DNA of 49,966 nt from Candidatus Binataceae bacterium (GCA_036495685.1 DASXMJ010000066.1:1-49966); one strand, 5' to 3'. Positions 15,282 to 24,447 are shown, counted from the stretch's first letter. Translations and numbers: made by a program. Notes: generated from the sequence alone by a model not told the origin.

Positions 15282-17909
15282 TCAAGGTGCCGCGGGAGCG
15301 ACTGTTGCCCGGGTCGCACCGAGTGTGCTGCCGCCGGCGGCCGCCGAACCCGACGTCGAGACCGGCACTCCCGGCACTCCCGAAGCAGCGACCGAGCCGG
15401 TCGCGGGCGCACTCATGCTGCTCGGTCCAATTTCCTCGGTGTTAAAGGGCGTCTCGCCGCTAGCAGGCGGTGGCGCCGCCAGGGGCGGAGCGGAACCGCG
15501 CGGAACCCCAGGCGCTTCCGTCGTACCTCCCAAGTCAGCCTCCGGTGGTACCGAAATCGAGAAGCTTGGCTTGTACAGCTCGTGAATCTGCGAGGCCGGC
15601 ATGTCATGCATTTCCCTGCGGCCCAGCGAATTAATGAATCTCTGCCGCTCGTCCAATGCCAGCGCACGCAACTGCGCGCGGGTCCGGACCACATGAGGCG
15701 TCAGAAACACCAGGAGATTGAGTTTTTGTCGGTCCGACGACTTGTTGCTGAACAAATTGCCCAGCACCGGGATATTCGAGATGTAGGGCACGCCTTGGTT
15801 TTCAATTGTGTCCTGGCTGGAGAGCAGGCCGCCAATTACCGCGGTGCGATGATTTTGCACGAACACTTCGGTCGATGCCGAGCGGATAGTCGTGGTGGGA
15901 CCGAGCGAATTGTTTTGCGTTCCATTGACCACGTTGGACACTTCTTCATACAGGTCGAGCTTGACGTAGTCGCCCTCGGAGACCTGCGGCACCATGTCGA
16001 GGGTGATGCCGACGTTCTGTCGATCGACCGAATTGAAGATCTGGCCGGGCAGGCCCGCATTGGCGGCCGCGGAGCCGACGAAGGGCAGATTCTGTCCGAC
16101 GATGATCATTGCTTCTTCATTGTCCGCGGTCAGCAAGGTCGGCGCGGAAAGGACGTTCGCATGAGTATCGGTTTCCAGCGCAGTCATGAGTGCTACGTCG
16201 CAGGGAGCCGAGATGGTGCTGCTGGTGGTGGTACCGGTCGTGGTGCTGCCACTTACTGCCCCCGCCACCGCGACCGGAATGCTACACATGCTGCCGGACG
16301 CAAGACCGATCCCGAGTCCGGTCAGTCCGAGAGGATTGCCCAGCGCGTTCTGAAGGTTACCGAAATTAAGTTGTCCGATACCAATGGTGTTGCCGCCGAG
16401 ATTCGTGGACGCCTGAAACTCGACGCCGATATCTTTGGTGCGCTCCGCCGAAACCTCGACAATTATCGCCTGCACGAAAATCTGCGTGCGCGGGACGTCG
16501 AGTTCATCGATGATCTGTTTTAAAGTCTGCCAATCCTGCGGCGCCGCGCTGACTACCAGTGCGTTGGTCGCCGGATCGGCGGTTACATTCACGGGACTCA
16601 CGAAGTCGGGGTTTCTGCCGCCCGGACCGGTGGCACCTCCACCGGAAGACGCACTCATCGTTGCTCCGCTCGAGCCCAAGGAGTTGCCGCTGCTCCGCAT
16701 CATGCCCATTCCACCGCCGATTCCCCCGCCGCCGCCGCCCATACCGCTCATGCCACCACCGAAGCCGCCGCCGCCCAATGACGAACCCATCATCCCACCA
16801 CCGAGGCCGCCGTAGCCGCTGTTTCCGTAACCGCTGCTTCCGTAACCGCCGTAACCGCCGCCACCACCACCAGACAAGCCGCTACCGAGACCATTGAACA
16901 TCCCGAGCGCGCTGCCGCGGCCCAATGATCCTTTGCCGGTGGTGGGAGAAAGGGTGGTCGGCGAGCCGCCTCCGCCAAGCAGGTTGCTCAACACCTGCAG
17001 CATCTCGAGCGCTTGCGCGTTCTTGAGCCGATAGACGTGAATCCGCGAGGTTGCGTTGGGTGGCTGAATGTCCAGCTTGGCCACGATGTCCTGAATCTGA
17101 TTCATCTGAAGCGGCCCAGCCAGCACGATCAGTGAGTTGGTCCGCTCATCGGGAATAATTTTGAATGCGGTCCCGCCGCTGGTCGCAGCAGGCGCTACCA
17201 CACCAACTCCAGGTCGCTGACCGGCCTGCTGATTTTCGCGCGCGCCCATAATCTGCTCGATCTCGGGAGCCAGCTCGCCCGCGAAGGCTAACTTGAGCGG
17301 GATTACAGCCACATTCTTCTGCAGTCCCTGGATATCCAGGCTGCCGATTATCTTGAGTAGCCGTTCAACGTTGTAGGCGTCGTCGGTGATGATGAGGGTG
17401 TTGTCTTCCGGGTAGGCGGCCACCAGGCCGTCGTGCGAAATCATTGGCTGGACAACAGTCACCAGTGACGAAGCGTCGACGTTCTTCAGCTTGATCATCC
17501 GCGTGACGTATTCGTCGCCGCGTGTTTCGGCGGGCAGCTGCGATTCGGTCAGCGGCGCGTCCGAGCGCACATTGCGGGAGGGAATGATCTTGATGGTCTT
17601 GCCGGTTTGGACCGTGGTGAAGCCTTTGATTTGCAACGCTGACTGAAACGCCTGGTACGCTTCTTCGGGTGTCACTTTGGTCGGCGAGATAATGGTTACC
17701 TTGCCGCGTACGCTCTCATCGATGATGAAATTCTTGCCGGTAATTTCACTGATGAATTTGGCCAGCACGGGGATGTCCACGTTCTGGAAATTCATCGTGA
17801 TCTGGTCCTGCGGTATGGGTGGATCGTCCCCCGCCCGGACGGTCCGAGCGGCGGTGCAAACCAGGAGGGTCGCGGCAAACAACAAAGCTGCCGCACGGTA
17901 GCGGTCCAT
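15282..17909 (-). CDS. gspD: Type II secretion secretin GspD with Gly-rich N3 insert
   Basis: 875-aa outer-membrane secretin. A signal peptide (LLFAATLLVCTAARTVRA) is followed by N0 (~30-105, MNFQNVDIPVLAKFISEITGKN), N1 (~125-190), N2 (~195-285), N3 split by a low-complexity Gly/Ser/Tyr/Met insert (~312-440), then the secretin domain (VPRTQIFVQAIIVEVSAE; TADNEEAMIIVGQNLPFV; GVPYISNIPVLGNLF; LNLLVFLTPHVVRT). A Pro/Ala/Ser-rich tail of ~115 residues ends the protein. The ATG at 17909 has an ideal GGAGGTG 8 bases upstream; an in-frame start 23 codons earlier is not needed. No other gsp gene is next to it. It could serve a T2SS encoded elsewhere. A type IV pilus secretin is less likely because the N0-N1-N2-N3 order is GspD-like. 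Confidence 0.9.
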   Translation of the reverse strand: MDRYRAAALLFAATLLVCTAARTVRAGDDPPIPQDQITMNFQNVDIPVLAKFISEITGKNFIIDESVRGKVTIISPTKVTPEEAYQAFQSALQIKGFTTVQTGKTIKIIPSRNVRSDAPLTESQLPAETRGDEYVTRMIKLKNVDASSLVTVVQPMISHDGLVAAYPEDNTLIITDDAYNVERLLKIIGSLDIQGLQKNVAVIPLKLAFAGELAPEIEQIMGARENQQAGQRPGVGVVAPAATSGGTAFKIIPDERTNSLIVLAGPLQMNQIQDIVAKLDIQPPNATSRIHVYRLKNAQALEMLQVLSNLLGGGGSPTTLSPTTGKGSLGRGSALGMFNGLGSGLSGGGGGGYGGYGSSGYGNSGYGGLGGGMMGSSLGGGGFGGGMSGMGGGGGGIGGGMGMMRSSGNSLGSSGATMSASSGGGATGPGGRNPDFVSPVNVTADPATNALVVSAAPQDWQTLKQIIDELDVPRTQIFVQAIIVEVSAERTKDIGVEFQASTNLGGNTIGIGQLNFGNLQNALGNPLGLTGLGIGLASGSMCSIPVAVAGAVSGSTTTGTTTSSTISAPCDVALMTALETDTHANVLSAPTLLTADNEEAMIIVGQNLPFVGSAAANAGLPGQIFNSVDRQNVGITLDMVPQVSEGDYVKLDLYEEVSNVVNGTQNNSLGPTTTIRSASTEVFVQNHRTAVIGGLLSSQDTIENQGVPYISNIPVLGNLFSNKSSDRQKLNLLVFLTPHVVRTRAQLRALALDERQRFINSLGRREMHDMPASQIHELYKPSFSISVPPEADLGGTTEAPGVPRGSAPPLAAPPPASGETPFNTEEIGPSSMSAPATGSVAASGVPGVPVSTSGSAAAGGSTLGATRATVAPAAP
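16590..16975 (-). repeat. Low-complexity Gly-rich coding repeat inside gspD
   Basis: A ~130-codon stretch rich in GGN codons encodes runs such as GGGGGGYGGYGSSGYGNSGYGG and GGGMGMM. The DNA contains short tandem units (a GTAACCGCY-type 9-mer in the + strand repeats several times around 16828-16860). It sits in the N3 domain, where secretins have the constriction loop. Confidence 0.7.
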
Positions 17910-18339
17910 CCGAAACACCTCCGAAATTAGTCCCCCGACTCGCGAGAGAGCATATGGTACCCGACTCTCGAAGCGCAACCTTCAAACCGCTCACCCATCC
18001 CATTTAGAAGAGACGCAATTGTGGACGAATCATTGCACAAGGCCCCCCCGCATCCCGACCACCGGTTTCTGAAGTCTCCGCGGGTTCTCGGTACAAGATC
18101 CGGAAGGTCGCCGCAGCGATGTCCAGGATTTTTTGGATTTTCGAGCCTTCGATTTGCTCCCCGACCGCATCCGGCGACCAGCTAGCCGAGAGCCCTTCGA
18201 TTAGGCAGAAGGGCCGTTGCAAAAAACCCGATGCTCGGAGACTATTGGGCACCCACACCACCTATGCTCGGGACCCTCTGCCAAGTTCAGCGAAAAAGCG
18301 CGAGCCCGTCGTGGTAGCATAGTCTGCGCCGGGAACGCG
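17910..18339. promoter_or_regulatory. Divergent intergenic region, gspD / lolC
   Basis: A 430-bp spacer between two divergent genes. At its left edge it carries the gspD Shine-Dalgarno GGAGGTG. Short open frames in it have no recognisable product and I see no repeat or RNA fold that stands out. It should contain the promoters of gspD and of the lolCD cluster. Confidence 0.45.
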
Positions 18340-19620
18340 ATGCGCTTCGAATACCTGATAGGACTCCGTTACCTGCGCGCCCGCCGGCGCGAACGCTTCG
18401 TGTCGACCATCGCGATGATCTCCCTGGGTGGAGTGGCAATCGGCACCCTGGCGTTGACGGTGGCGCTTTCGGTAATGAGCGGCTTCCAGGAAGATCTGCG
18501 CGGCCGGTTGCTTTCCTTCACGCCCGAAATAACCCTCGAGCGCGTCGATGGGGCCGTCTGGGCCCCTGCCGACCTGCAGCGCAAAATCTCGGCGGTCGGC
18601 GGCATCGTGGCATCATCGCCCTACGTCTCATCCCAGGTGATGGCGGTATCGAGCACTCCTTCAGGCGCGCCCGGCTACGTAGAAGGCGGCGTACTGCGGG
18701 GGGTCGTCGCCCGCGACAATCCGGTCCTCACGCAACTGCAAAAGACCCTGGAGCAAGGCGACGTCCAGTCGCTCGACACCGATCAAAAAGTCACCATCGT
18801 CGATCGTGGGCAAGGGCGCGAGGTCGATCTCCCGAGTGCTATCGTTGGCCGGTCGCTGGCCATTGAGCTCGGGCTTCACATCGGTGACCCGGTGACTATC
18901 ATTTCCCCGGCCAGCCTAGCCGGAGGAATGGGCGCGCCGCGGCTCCGCCGCTTCGTGGTTACCGGGTATTTTCACTCCGGGTGGTTCGAGTTCGATTCGG
19001 CGCTCATCTTCGTGTCGCTCAAGAGCGGGCGCGCGCTGCTGGCCGATGATCCCCAACTCCAGACCGGCCTCGAATTCCGCCTGCACAACATGTTCGATGC
19101 GCCCGCAATCGCCGATCGCATCCGCCGCATTGCGGGGCCCGACTACAAGGTTTCCGATTGGACCCACACTAACGCGGCGCTGTTCGCCGCCTTGCAGCTC
19201 GAGAAGTTCGTTTATTTCCTGGTTCTGCTGCTGATCGTGCTGGTTGCGGCTTTCAACATTATCGCCACGCTCGTCATGGTCGTGATGGAACGGCGCAAAG
19301 AGATAGCGATTCTTCGCGCGATGGGCGCCCGCTCAGGTTCGATCGCCACGATATTCCTGTGCGAGGGCGCTGCGCTGGGCGTGATCGGCACGGTGCTTGG
19401 GGTAGGAGCGGGATTCGTAACCTCATGGGCAATCGGCACCTATCATCTCATCCATCTCCCGCCCGACCTGTTCATGGTGAGTGCCGTGCCGGTGAGGCTG
19501 TATTCGCTGAATTTTATCGCGGTCGCGGGCGCGGCAATCGCGCTGTGCGTCGCGGCCGCTCTGTATCCGGCGCTGCATGCGCGATCACTCTCGCCGGTGG
19601 AGGTCATTCGCTATGAGTGA
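18340..19620 (+). CDS. lolC: Lipoprotein-releasing ABC transporter permease LolC/LolE
   Basis: 426-aa inner-membrane permease of the Lol system, which extracts lipoproteins for transfer to the outer membrane. It starts with the family opening MRFEYLIGLRYLRARRRERFVS, then TM1 (~25-47, IAMISLGGVAIGTLALTVALSVMSGFQEDLR), a large periplasmic MacB-like domain (~50-270), and three C-terminal TM segments (FLVLLLIVLVAAFNIIATLVMVV; AALGVIGTVLGVGAGFV; FIAVAGAAIALCVAAALYPA) with the FtsX-type RRKEIAILRAMGA loop. Only one permease gene is present, so the complex is probably a LolC/E (LolF-type) homodimer. The stop overlaps the lolD start. The ATG at 18340 was chosen by family length. Confidence 0.92.
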   Translation: MRFEYLIGLRYLRARRRERFVSTIAMISLGGVAIGTLALTVALSVMSGFQEDLRGRLLSFTPEITLERVDGAVWAPADLQRKISAVGGIVASSPYVSSQVMAVSSTPSGAPGYVEGGVLRGVVARDNPVLTQLQKTLEQGDVQSLDTDQKVTIVDRGQGREVDLPSAIVGRSLAIELGLHIGDPVTIISPASLAGGMGAPRLRRFVVTGYFHSGWFEFDSALIFVSLKSGRALLADDPQLQTGLEFRLHNMFDAPAIADRIRRIAGPDYKVSDWTHTNAALFAALQLEKFVYFLVLLLIVLVAAFNIIATLVMVVMERRKEIAILRAMGARSGSIATIFLCEGAALGVIGTVLGVGAGFVTSWAIGTYHLIHLPPDLFMVSAVPVRLYSLNFIAVAGAAIALCVAAALYPALHARSLSPVEVIRYE

Positions 19621-20344
19621 CGGCTCTGCCGCCGTTCGCGCGGTGCAGCCCGCGGGCGGTCTGCTTATCGAGGCTCAGGGTATCGCCAAGGACTTCCACG
19701 ACGCGGGGCGGGAAATTCACGTATTGCGCGACCTCGACCTCAGCGTCCGCGCGGGCGAGGAAATCGCGATCGTCGGACAATCCGGGGTCGGCAAATCCAC
19801 CTTGCTCTACGTGTTGGGCAGCATGGAAACTCCGACCGCAGGCAAGGTGTTCTTTGAAGGGCAAGACCTGTTTGCATTGGACCCGGTCGCGTTGGCCGAG
19901 TTTCGCAATCGCAAATTGGGCTTTGTTTTTCAGTTTCACTACCTGCTCGCGGACTTCGACGCGCTGGAGAACACGATGATGCCGGGGTTGATCGCGCGAA
20001 TGCCAGACCCACAAGCGCGTGAGCGCGCAAAGGAAGTGCTGGAATTCGTGGGGCTTGGCAACAAGTTCCATCGCCGACCTGCCGAGCTTTCCGGGGGCGA
20101 GCAGCAGCGGGTCGCGGTCGCGCGCGCGGTCGTGCTCCATCCACGTCTGGTGCTGGCAGATGAACCGACCGGAAACCTCGATCCGCACACTGCCGATGAA
20201 GTGCACGAGCTATTCCACGTTTTGAACCGCGAGCTGGGAATTACCCTGGTAGTCGCGACCCATAACGAGCGCCTGATGAAACGGATGAGCCGCGCCCTCC
20301 GTCTACATGACGGTAAGCTCTATGACGAGCGCCAGGGCCCGTGA
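19613..20344 (+). CDS. lolD: Lipoprotein-releasing ABC transporter ATPase LolD
   Basis: 243-aa ATP-binding subunit that powers LolC/E. Walker A is GQSGVGKSTLL, the Q-loop FVFQFHYLLADF, the signature LSGGEQQRVAVARA, Walker B RLVLADEPTGNLD and the switch His in ATHNERLMKRM. FQFHYLLADFDALENTMMP is characteristic of LolD rather than of generic MacB-type ATPases. The ATG lies inside the lolC stop region (overlap 8 bp) with GGAGG upstream, giving tight coupling. An N-terminal tail of about 20 residues (SDGSAAVRAVQPAGG) precedes the ABC core. Confidence is high. Confidence 0.93.
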   Translation: MSDGSAAVRAVQPAGGLLIEAQGIAKDFHDAGREIHVLRDLDLSVRAGEEIAIVGQSGVGKSTLLYVLGSMETPTAGKVFFEGQDLFALDPVALAEFRNRKLGFVFQFHYLLADFDALENTMMPGLIARMPDPQARERAKEVLEFVGLGNKFHRRPAELSGGEQQRVAVARAVVLHPRLVLADEPTGNLDPHTADEVHELFHVLNRELGITLVVATHNERLMKRMSRALRLHDGKLYDERQGP

Positions 20345-20525
20345 CCAATTTGCGAGCGGGGAACCGCCAATCAGCGACCACTCGTTACGTAGTTGTGCTC
20401 GGGCTGCACCTGGGCAGACCAGACGTGTGGAACGCGGCGGCTGCTTTTTTTGACGCGCCCTAGACCCTGGAAGTCACCAGCGAGAAGCCGGCGCTACCCA
20501 AGGATGAATTTTTGGTGGGATCTTG
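20340..20525 (+). pseudogene. Possible coding remnant after lolD
   Basis: A GTG overlapping the lolD stop (GTGA) opens a 40-codon frame ending in VVVLGLHLGRPDVWNAAAAF and FDAP; after one TAG the same frame continues as TLEVTSEKPALPKDEFLVGS before the next stop. The composition looks protein-like but no family is recognised. It may be a decayed small gene, or chance. Confidence 0.25.
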
Positions 20526-20741
20526 AGTCCGACCACTCAGCTGCTGATCATCCGCTCGTTCCTCCTCTCAAACGAGCAAGCGGATCGGAGGTCGGGTTGG
20601 CTGCTGCTGTTCCATAACTTGCGCTTTACTAAATCACCAGCATTCTTCATCGCGCGCACAACAGCCTCTGCGCGGGGTTTTGGTTTACTTACCAAATCCG
20701 ATTCGTTACGGTGGTCCGCGCTCTTTCTTGGTGCCCTCTAA
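20526..20741. promoter_or_regulatory. bamA upstream region with a 6-bp inverted repeat
   Basis: This is a non-coding leader before bamA. At 20679-20696 lies TTTGGT-TTACTT-ACCAAA, a perfect 6-6-6 inverted repeat 45 bp upstream of the GTG start. It could be an operator or a weak hairpin; there is no T-run to make it a terminator. The region is visibly less GC-rich than its surroundings, as expected of a promoter. Confidence 0.35.
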
Positions 20742-23120
20742 GTGCCTTCTGCAAAATGCAAGTCTCGCGCTCCACGCGTGCTGGGCTGCCTCGCGTTGGT
20801 GCTGACAGCGGCCTGGCTCCTTAAGGCCCGCGTGGCGCTTGCCCAGGGGCAAGTCATAAACGAAATCCAGATCGAAGGTAATCAGCGCGTCGAAACCGAC
20901 GCCATCCGCATCCACGTTACTCAGCAGGCGGGACAACCCTACGACCGGGACGTTGTAAATCAGGACGTCAAGGCCATTTACAAAATGGGCTTCTTTGACA
21001 ATGTCCATGCCGACATTCGTAACATCGGCGGCAAGAACGTCCTGGTTTATATCGTCAAGGAACGTCCTCAGGTCAGCGATGTTCGCTTCGGCGGCATGAA
21101 GGCGATCCGCTCTACCGACGACAAGATCGTTACCGCGGTGAAGGTCCATCCGGGTGCGATTCTGGATCCCACGCGAGTCAAGGAATCGATCAACGGGATC
21201 ACCTCGGTCTACCAAGACAAAGGTTACCTGGACGCCAAGGTCACCTTCCGCACGGTCCTGGAGCCCGACAACACGGTAATCGCGGTGTTCGATGTCGATG
21301 AAGGGCCGAAGGTCCAGATTACTAAGATCGACTTCACCGGCAACAAGTCATTCTCGAGTGGGCAACTACGTGGAGTAATGGAAACCGGTCAGCGCAACTT
21401 CCTGAGCTGGTTTTTCGGTTCCGGCGCATTGGACAAGAAGAAGTTGCAAGACGACATCGATCACATAAGTGCTTTCTATTACGACAACGGCTTCCTGAAC
21501 GTGCAGGTCTCGCAGCCGCAAATCACGCGGACCGGCGATTCGATTACCATCCTGATCGCGATCGACGAGGGTGAGGCTTATCGCTTCGGCCGCATCACGA
21601 TCGCAGGCAACCTCAGGTTCCCGCGCCACGAGTTGACCGCGCTGTTGACCATCAAAAGCGGTCAGCGTTTCGAAGGCGCCGCGATGCAGCACAACGTGCT
21701 GGTGCTGTCGGATTTCTATTCCAACCGCGGCTACGCGTTCGTCAACGTGGACCCCAAGACCAGGCTCGAGCCGCAGCCGCATCGCATCAACGTCACCTTC
21801 TACATCACTCCTGGCCACGAGGTTTTGATCAACCGAATCATCATCGCCGGCAATACCCGGACCTCCGACAAGGTAATCCGCCGCGAGATGCAGATTCAGG
21901 AACAGGAACCCTATTCCGCCGAGGCAATCCGCGAATCGAAGGTACGCTTGGACCGCCTCGGCTTCTTCAACGAGGTGCGCATCACCACCGAGCAGGCGAC
22001 CCAGCCCGACAAGGTCAACCTGGACGTGAGTGTCTCAGAGCGGAACACCGCTGCCCTGCAAGTCGCCGGGGGTTTCGACAGCTATTCGTCGGTGTTCGGC
22101 AATTTCACGCTGGGCAACAGCAATCTGTTCGGCGGCGGCGAGTCGTTGATGTTGAATGCCCAGGTGGGATTTTTGTTCCAGAACTTTTCCATCAGCTACG
22201 TCGAACCGTGGTTTCTGGACATTCCTTTGAGCGTGGGCATGCAACTGTTCGATACCAAGTCCTACCTGCTCAGTTTCAACCAGTCCGCCGCCGGTTTCAC
22301 GCTCAATACCACTTACCCACTCACCGAGCTGGGATTCAAAAAACTAGGCCCGTTCTCGCTGAAGGACGTTACCGCGGGCCTTGGCTACACCTTCGAGAGC
22401 GTGGGCATTACCGGTCTGAATGCGCTGACCACCTTTCAAATCTTGAAGTACAAGGGCTACACCCAAACCTCCGAGTTCCTGCCAAGCATCCAGCGCTTCA
22501 CGGTGGACGACCGGGCCGATCCGCGTTCGGGAACCGTGCTGAGCCTGAACACCCAGGGCGGCGGACTCGGCGGGGGAAACAAGTTCTTGAAGGCCGTCGC
22601 ACACGCTCGCTACTTCTATTCCTTTCTGAAGAGTCCAACCTGGGGGACTTGGGTCGCGTCGCAGGGGGTGACCGTCGGCATTGGCACCAATCTGAGCACT
22701 GGAAGCGCGGGGAACTTGCCCCTCTACGAGCGCTTCTTCCCGGGCGGCGTCGCGGGCGCTTATGATGTGCGCGGCTATCAGCTCTATTCGCTGGGGCCGC
22801 TGGTCACTTTATTCAATTCCTCCGGCCAGCCCATCAGCGTGCAGAACATCGGCGGCAGCAAGATGTTGATTCTCAGCAACGAGATCACCTTCCCGATTCT
22901 GACGGGCCTGGGTCTTCGCGGCGTGGTCTTCAGCGACGCCGGCCAATCCTACACCTTGCAGCAGAGCATGAATCCCGAGAGCCTGCAGGCCTCCTACGGA
23001 TTCGGAGTGCGCTGGAAGTCGCCCTTCGGTCCGCTGAGTATCGATATCGCCCGCCCGATCAATCCGCGTCCGGCCGACAAGAGCACGGTTTTCGAAATCG
23101 GCACGGGCGCCCCGCTCTAG
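20742..23120 (+). CDS. bamA: Outer-membrane protein assembly factor BamA
   Basis: 792-aa Omp85 protein that inserts beta-barrel proteins into the outer membrane. A signal peptide (VLGCLALVLTAAWLLKARVALA) is followed by five POTRA domains (~38-425): INEIQIEGNQRVETDAIR, VSDVRFGGMKAIRS, ITKIDFTGNKSFSS, FGRITIAGNLRFPRHEL and INRIIIAGNTRTSDKVIRREM. The barrel follows, with loop-6 motif AYDVRGYQLYSLGP (VRGY form of VRGF/Y) and ends in TVFEIGTGAPL. The start is GTG, with the leader immediately after it. It heads the bamA-skp-fabZ-lpxA order common in Gram-negative bacteria. The C-terminal residue is Leu after a short extension rather than the usual aromatic residue, which is mildly unusual. Confidence 0.95.
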   Translation: MPSAKCKSRAPRVLGCLALVLTAAWLLKARVALAQGQVINEIQIEGNQRVETDAIRIHVTQQAGQPYDRDVVNQDVKAIYKMGFFDNVHADIRNIGGKNVLVYIVKERPQVSDVRFGGMKAIRSTDDKIVTAVKVHPGAILDPTRVKESINGITSVYQDKGYLDAKVTFRTVLEPDNTVIAVFDVDEGPKVQITKIDFTGNKSFSSGQLRGVMETGQRNFLSWFFGSGALDKKKLQDDIDHISAFYYDNGFLNVQVSQPQITRTGDSITILIAIDEGEAYRFGRITIAGNLRFPRHELTALLTIKSGQRFEGAAMQHNVLVLSDFYSNRGYAFVNVDPKTRLEPQPHRINVTFYITPGHEVLINRIIIAGNTRTSDKVIRREMQIQEQEPYSAEAIRESKVRLDRLGFFNEVRITTEQATQPDKVNLDVSVSERNTAALQVAGGFDSYSSVFGNFTLGNSNLFGGGESLMLNAQVGFLFQNFSISYVEPWFLDIPLSVGMQLFDTKSYLLSFNQSAAGFTLNTTYPLTELGFKKLGPFSLKDVTAGLGYTFESVGITGLNALTTFQILKYKGYTQTSEFLPSIQRFTVDDRADPRSGTVLSLNTQGGGLGGGNKFLKAVAHARYFYSFLKSPTWGTWVASQGVTVGIGTNLSTGSAGNLPLYERFFPGGVAGAYDVRGYQLYSLGPLVTLFNSSGQPISVQNIGGSKMLILSNEITFPILTGLGLRGVVFSDAGQSYTLQQSMNPESLQASYGFGVRWKSPFGPLSIDIARPINPRPADKSTVFEIGTGAPL

Positions 23121-23334
23121 TCCCATCAAATCGCGGAACGCAAAGAGTGATTGGACGAGCGCGCAACAGTCAAGTCGAAGGTTGTTTTCGCATGGAATAT
23201 TCGGCCATTTTCGGTTGCGGATGGCTCTAGCGCCGCACACCCAAAACCCGCTTTAATGTCGGATCGGAAATTCGCGGTCCTGCCAATCCAGCTTGATCGA
23301 GGGCATGGAGCGTAACGGGAGGATTCGAAGCGAG

Positions 23335-23964
23335 ATGAGGCAATGGTTATCCGTCGGCGCGCTACTGATGGCCTTCTTGGCCGTGTCGGCGCCGGGCCAC
23401 GCGCAGGTAAGGCTGGCTTACGTCGATGTCCAGCGAGCGCTGAACGAGTGTGACGCGGGCAAGCGCGCCAAAAGCGAATTTCAGACCAAGATCCAGTCAC
23501 TCGATTCCAAGCTGCAGCGCGAGCAAAACGAAGTTCAAGGGCTGAAGGACGAGATCGAAAAGAAAGGGATGCTGATGAACCCCGAGCAGCGCCAGAGCCT
23601 TCAGGACGAATACGTCAAGAAAGCCAAGGACCTCGACCGCAACTTGAAGGATGCGCGGGACGACTTGCAGCGCCAGGACAATGAAGTGACCGGCAAAATT
23701 CTGCATGACCTGGGGATTGTCATCCGCAACATCGGTGAGCAGAGCGGTTTTACGATGGTGCTGGAGAAAGGTTCGATTCTGTGGGGTGCGTCCAACCTCG
23801 ACATTACCGATCAGGTCATCCGGTCCTACAATAGTTCACATTCCCAGGTCGGTTCGCTGGGTGAAGGTGCCTCGGCCCGTTATGAGCCGCCGCCATCGGC
23901 GGGTGCGCCCGTGTCCAGCGACTTCGGTTCGGCCGCCGCCAAGCGCTCCACCATCTCAAGGTAG
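23335..23964 (+). CDS. skp: Periplasmic chaperone Skp/OmpH
   Basis: 209-aa OmpH-family chaperone that holds unfolded outer-membrane proteins for BamA. A signal peptide (LLMAFLAVSAPGHAQ) is followed by VRLAYVDVQRALNECDAGKRA, the family start, and a long charged coiled coil (~45-135) rich in Lys/Glu/Gln, forming the trimer tentacles. A short beta part follows (GFTMVLEKGSILWGASNLDITDQVI). The C-terminal ~50 residues are Ser/Pro/Gly-rich and extra relative to E. coli Skp. I chose the ATG at 23335 beginning MRQWLSVGALLM, 12 bases after GGGAGG; an earlier ATG at 23305 would add 10 residues. It lies 214 bp behind bamA; lpxD, often next, is absent. Confidence 0.88.
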   Translation: MRQWLSVGALLMAFLAVSAPGHAQVRLAYVDVQRALNECDAGKRAKSEFQTKIQSLDSKLQREQNEVQGLKDEIEKKGMLMNPEQRQSLQDEYVKKAKDLDRNLKDARDDLQRQDNEVTGKILHDLGIVIRNIGEQSGFTMVLEKGSILWGASNLDITDQVIRSYNSSHSQVGSLGEGASARYEPPPSAGAPVSSDFGSAAAKRSTISR

Positions 23965-23994
23965 CTGGCACTCGCCTCAAGGCTGAGAACCGTT

Positions 23995-24447
23995 GTGGCC
24001 CAAGACAAGGTAGCGCAGCTCGACCGGGTGCTCGGGATGCTGCCTCACCGGTATCCCTTCCTGCTCCTCGACCGTGTGCTCGAGCTTGAAAAAGACCGCG
24101 TGGTCGCGATCAAGAACGTCACCTTCAACGAACCGTTCTTCCAGGGACATTTCCCCGGGCGCCCGGTGATGCCCGGCGTACTGCTGGTAGAGGCGATGGC
24201 CCAGGCGGGAGCATTTATCACGCTTGGTCACCTGGGTCCGGACCGCAAGACCCTGTTCATGCTGGCCGGGCTCGACAAGGTCCGCTTCCGCCGCCAGGTA
24301 ATCCCCGGCGACCAGGTCAAGATCGAGGTCAAGGCGGTTAAAATTCATCGTCCCCTATGGAAGATGTGGGCGGAGGCGCGGGTCGATGGCGAGCTTGCCG
24401 CCGAAGCGGAGTTGTCCGCGATGGAAGTCGAGGAGAAAGACCGATAG
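23995..24447 (+). CDS. fabZ: 3-hydroxyacyl-ACP dehydratase FabZ
   Basis: 150-aa hot-dog-fold dehydratase of fatty-acid elongation, balancing 3-hydroxyacyl-ACP between phospholipid and lipid A synthesis. Landmarks are [15 protein letters not shown], the catalytic His in [16 protein letters not shown] and the catalytic Glu in VEAMAQAGA, then [14 protein letters not shown]. The length matches the family. The start is GTG, 30 bp after skp. The stop TAG overlaps the presumed ATA start of lpxA, and the last codons contain the AGGAG that would serve lpxA. Assignment is certain by motif and position. Confidence 0.95.
   Translation: MAQDKVAQLDRVLGMLPHRYPFLLLDRVLELEKDRVVAIKNVTFNEPFFQGHFPGRPVMPGVLLVEAMAQAGAFITLGHLGPDRKTLFMLAGLDKVRFRRQVIPGDQVKIEVKAVKIHRPLWKMWAEARVDGELAAEAELSAMEVEEKDR
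24431..24446 (+). promoter_or_regulatory. Shine-Dalgarno and noncanonical ATA start of lpxA
   Basis: AGGAG at 24431-24435, then 8 bases, then ATA at 24444-24446 overlapping the fabZ stop as ATAG. There is no in-frame ATG, GTG or TTG at the place where LpxA must begin; the nearest upstream candidates (ATG 24357, GTG 24366) lie deep inside fabZ. This arrangement mimics the usual ATGA coupling. Confidence 0.5.

Noticed and set aside
15582..16523. A 313-codon open frame antisense to gspD (and many similar long antisense frames elsewhere).
   Set aside because: Mirror of a well-supported gene in high-GC sequence; no domain pattern.
16590..16975. The GC-rich repeats inside gspD were considered as a CRISPR or minisatellite.
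   Set aside because: Units are short, irregular and in frame, encoding Gly-rich protein; no spacers.
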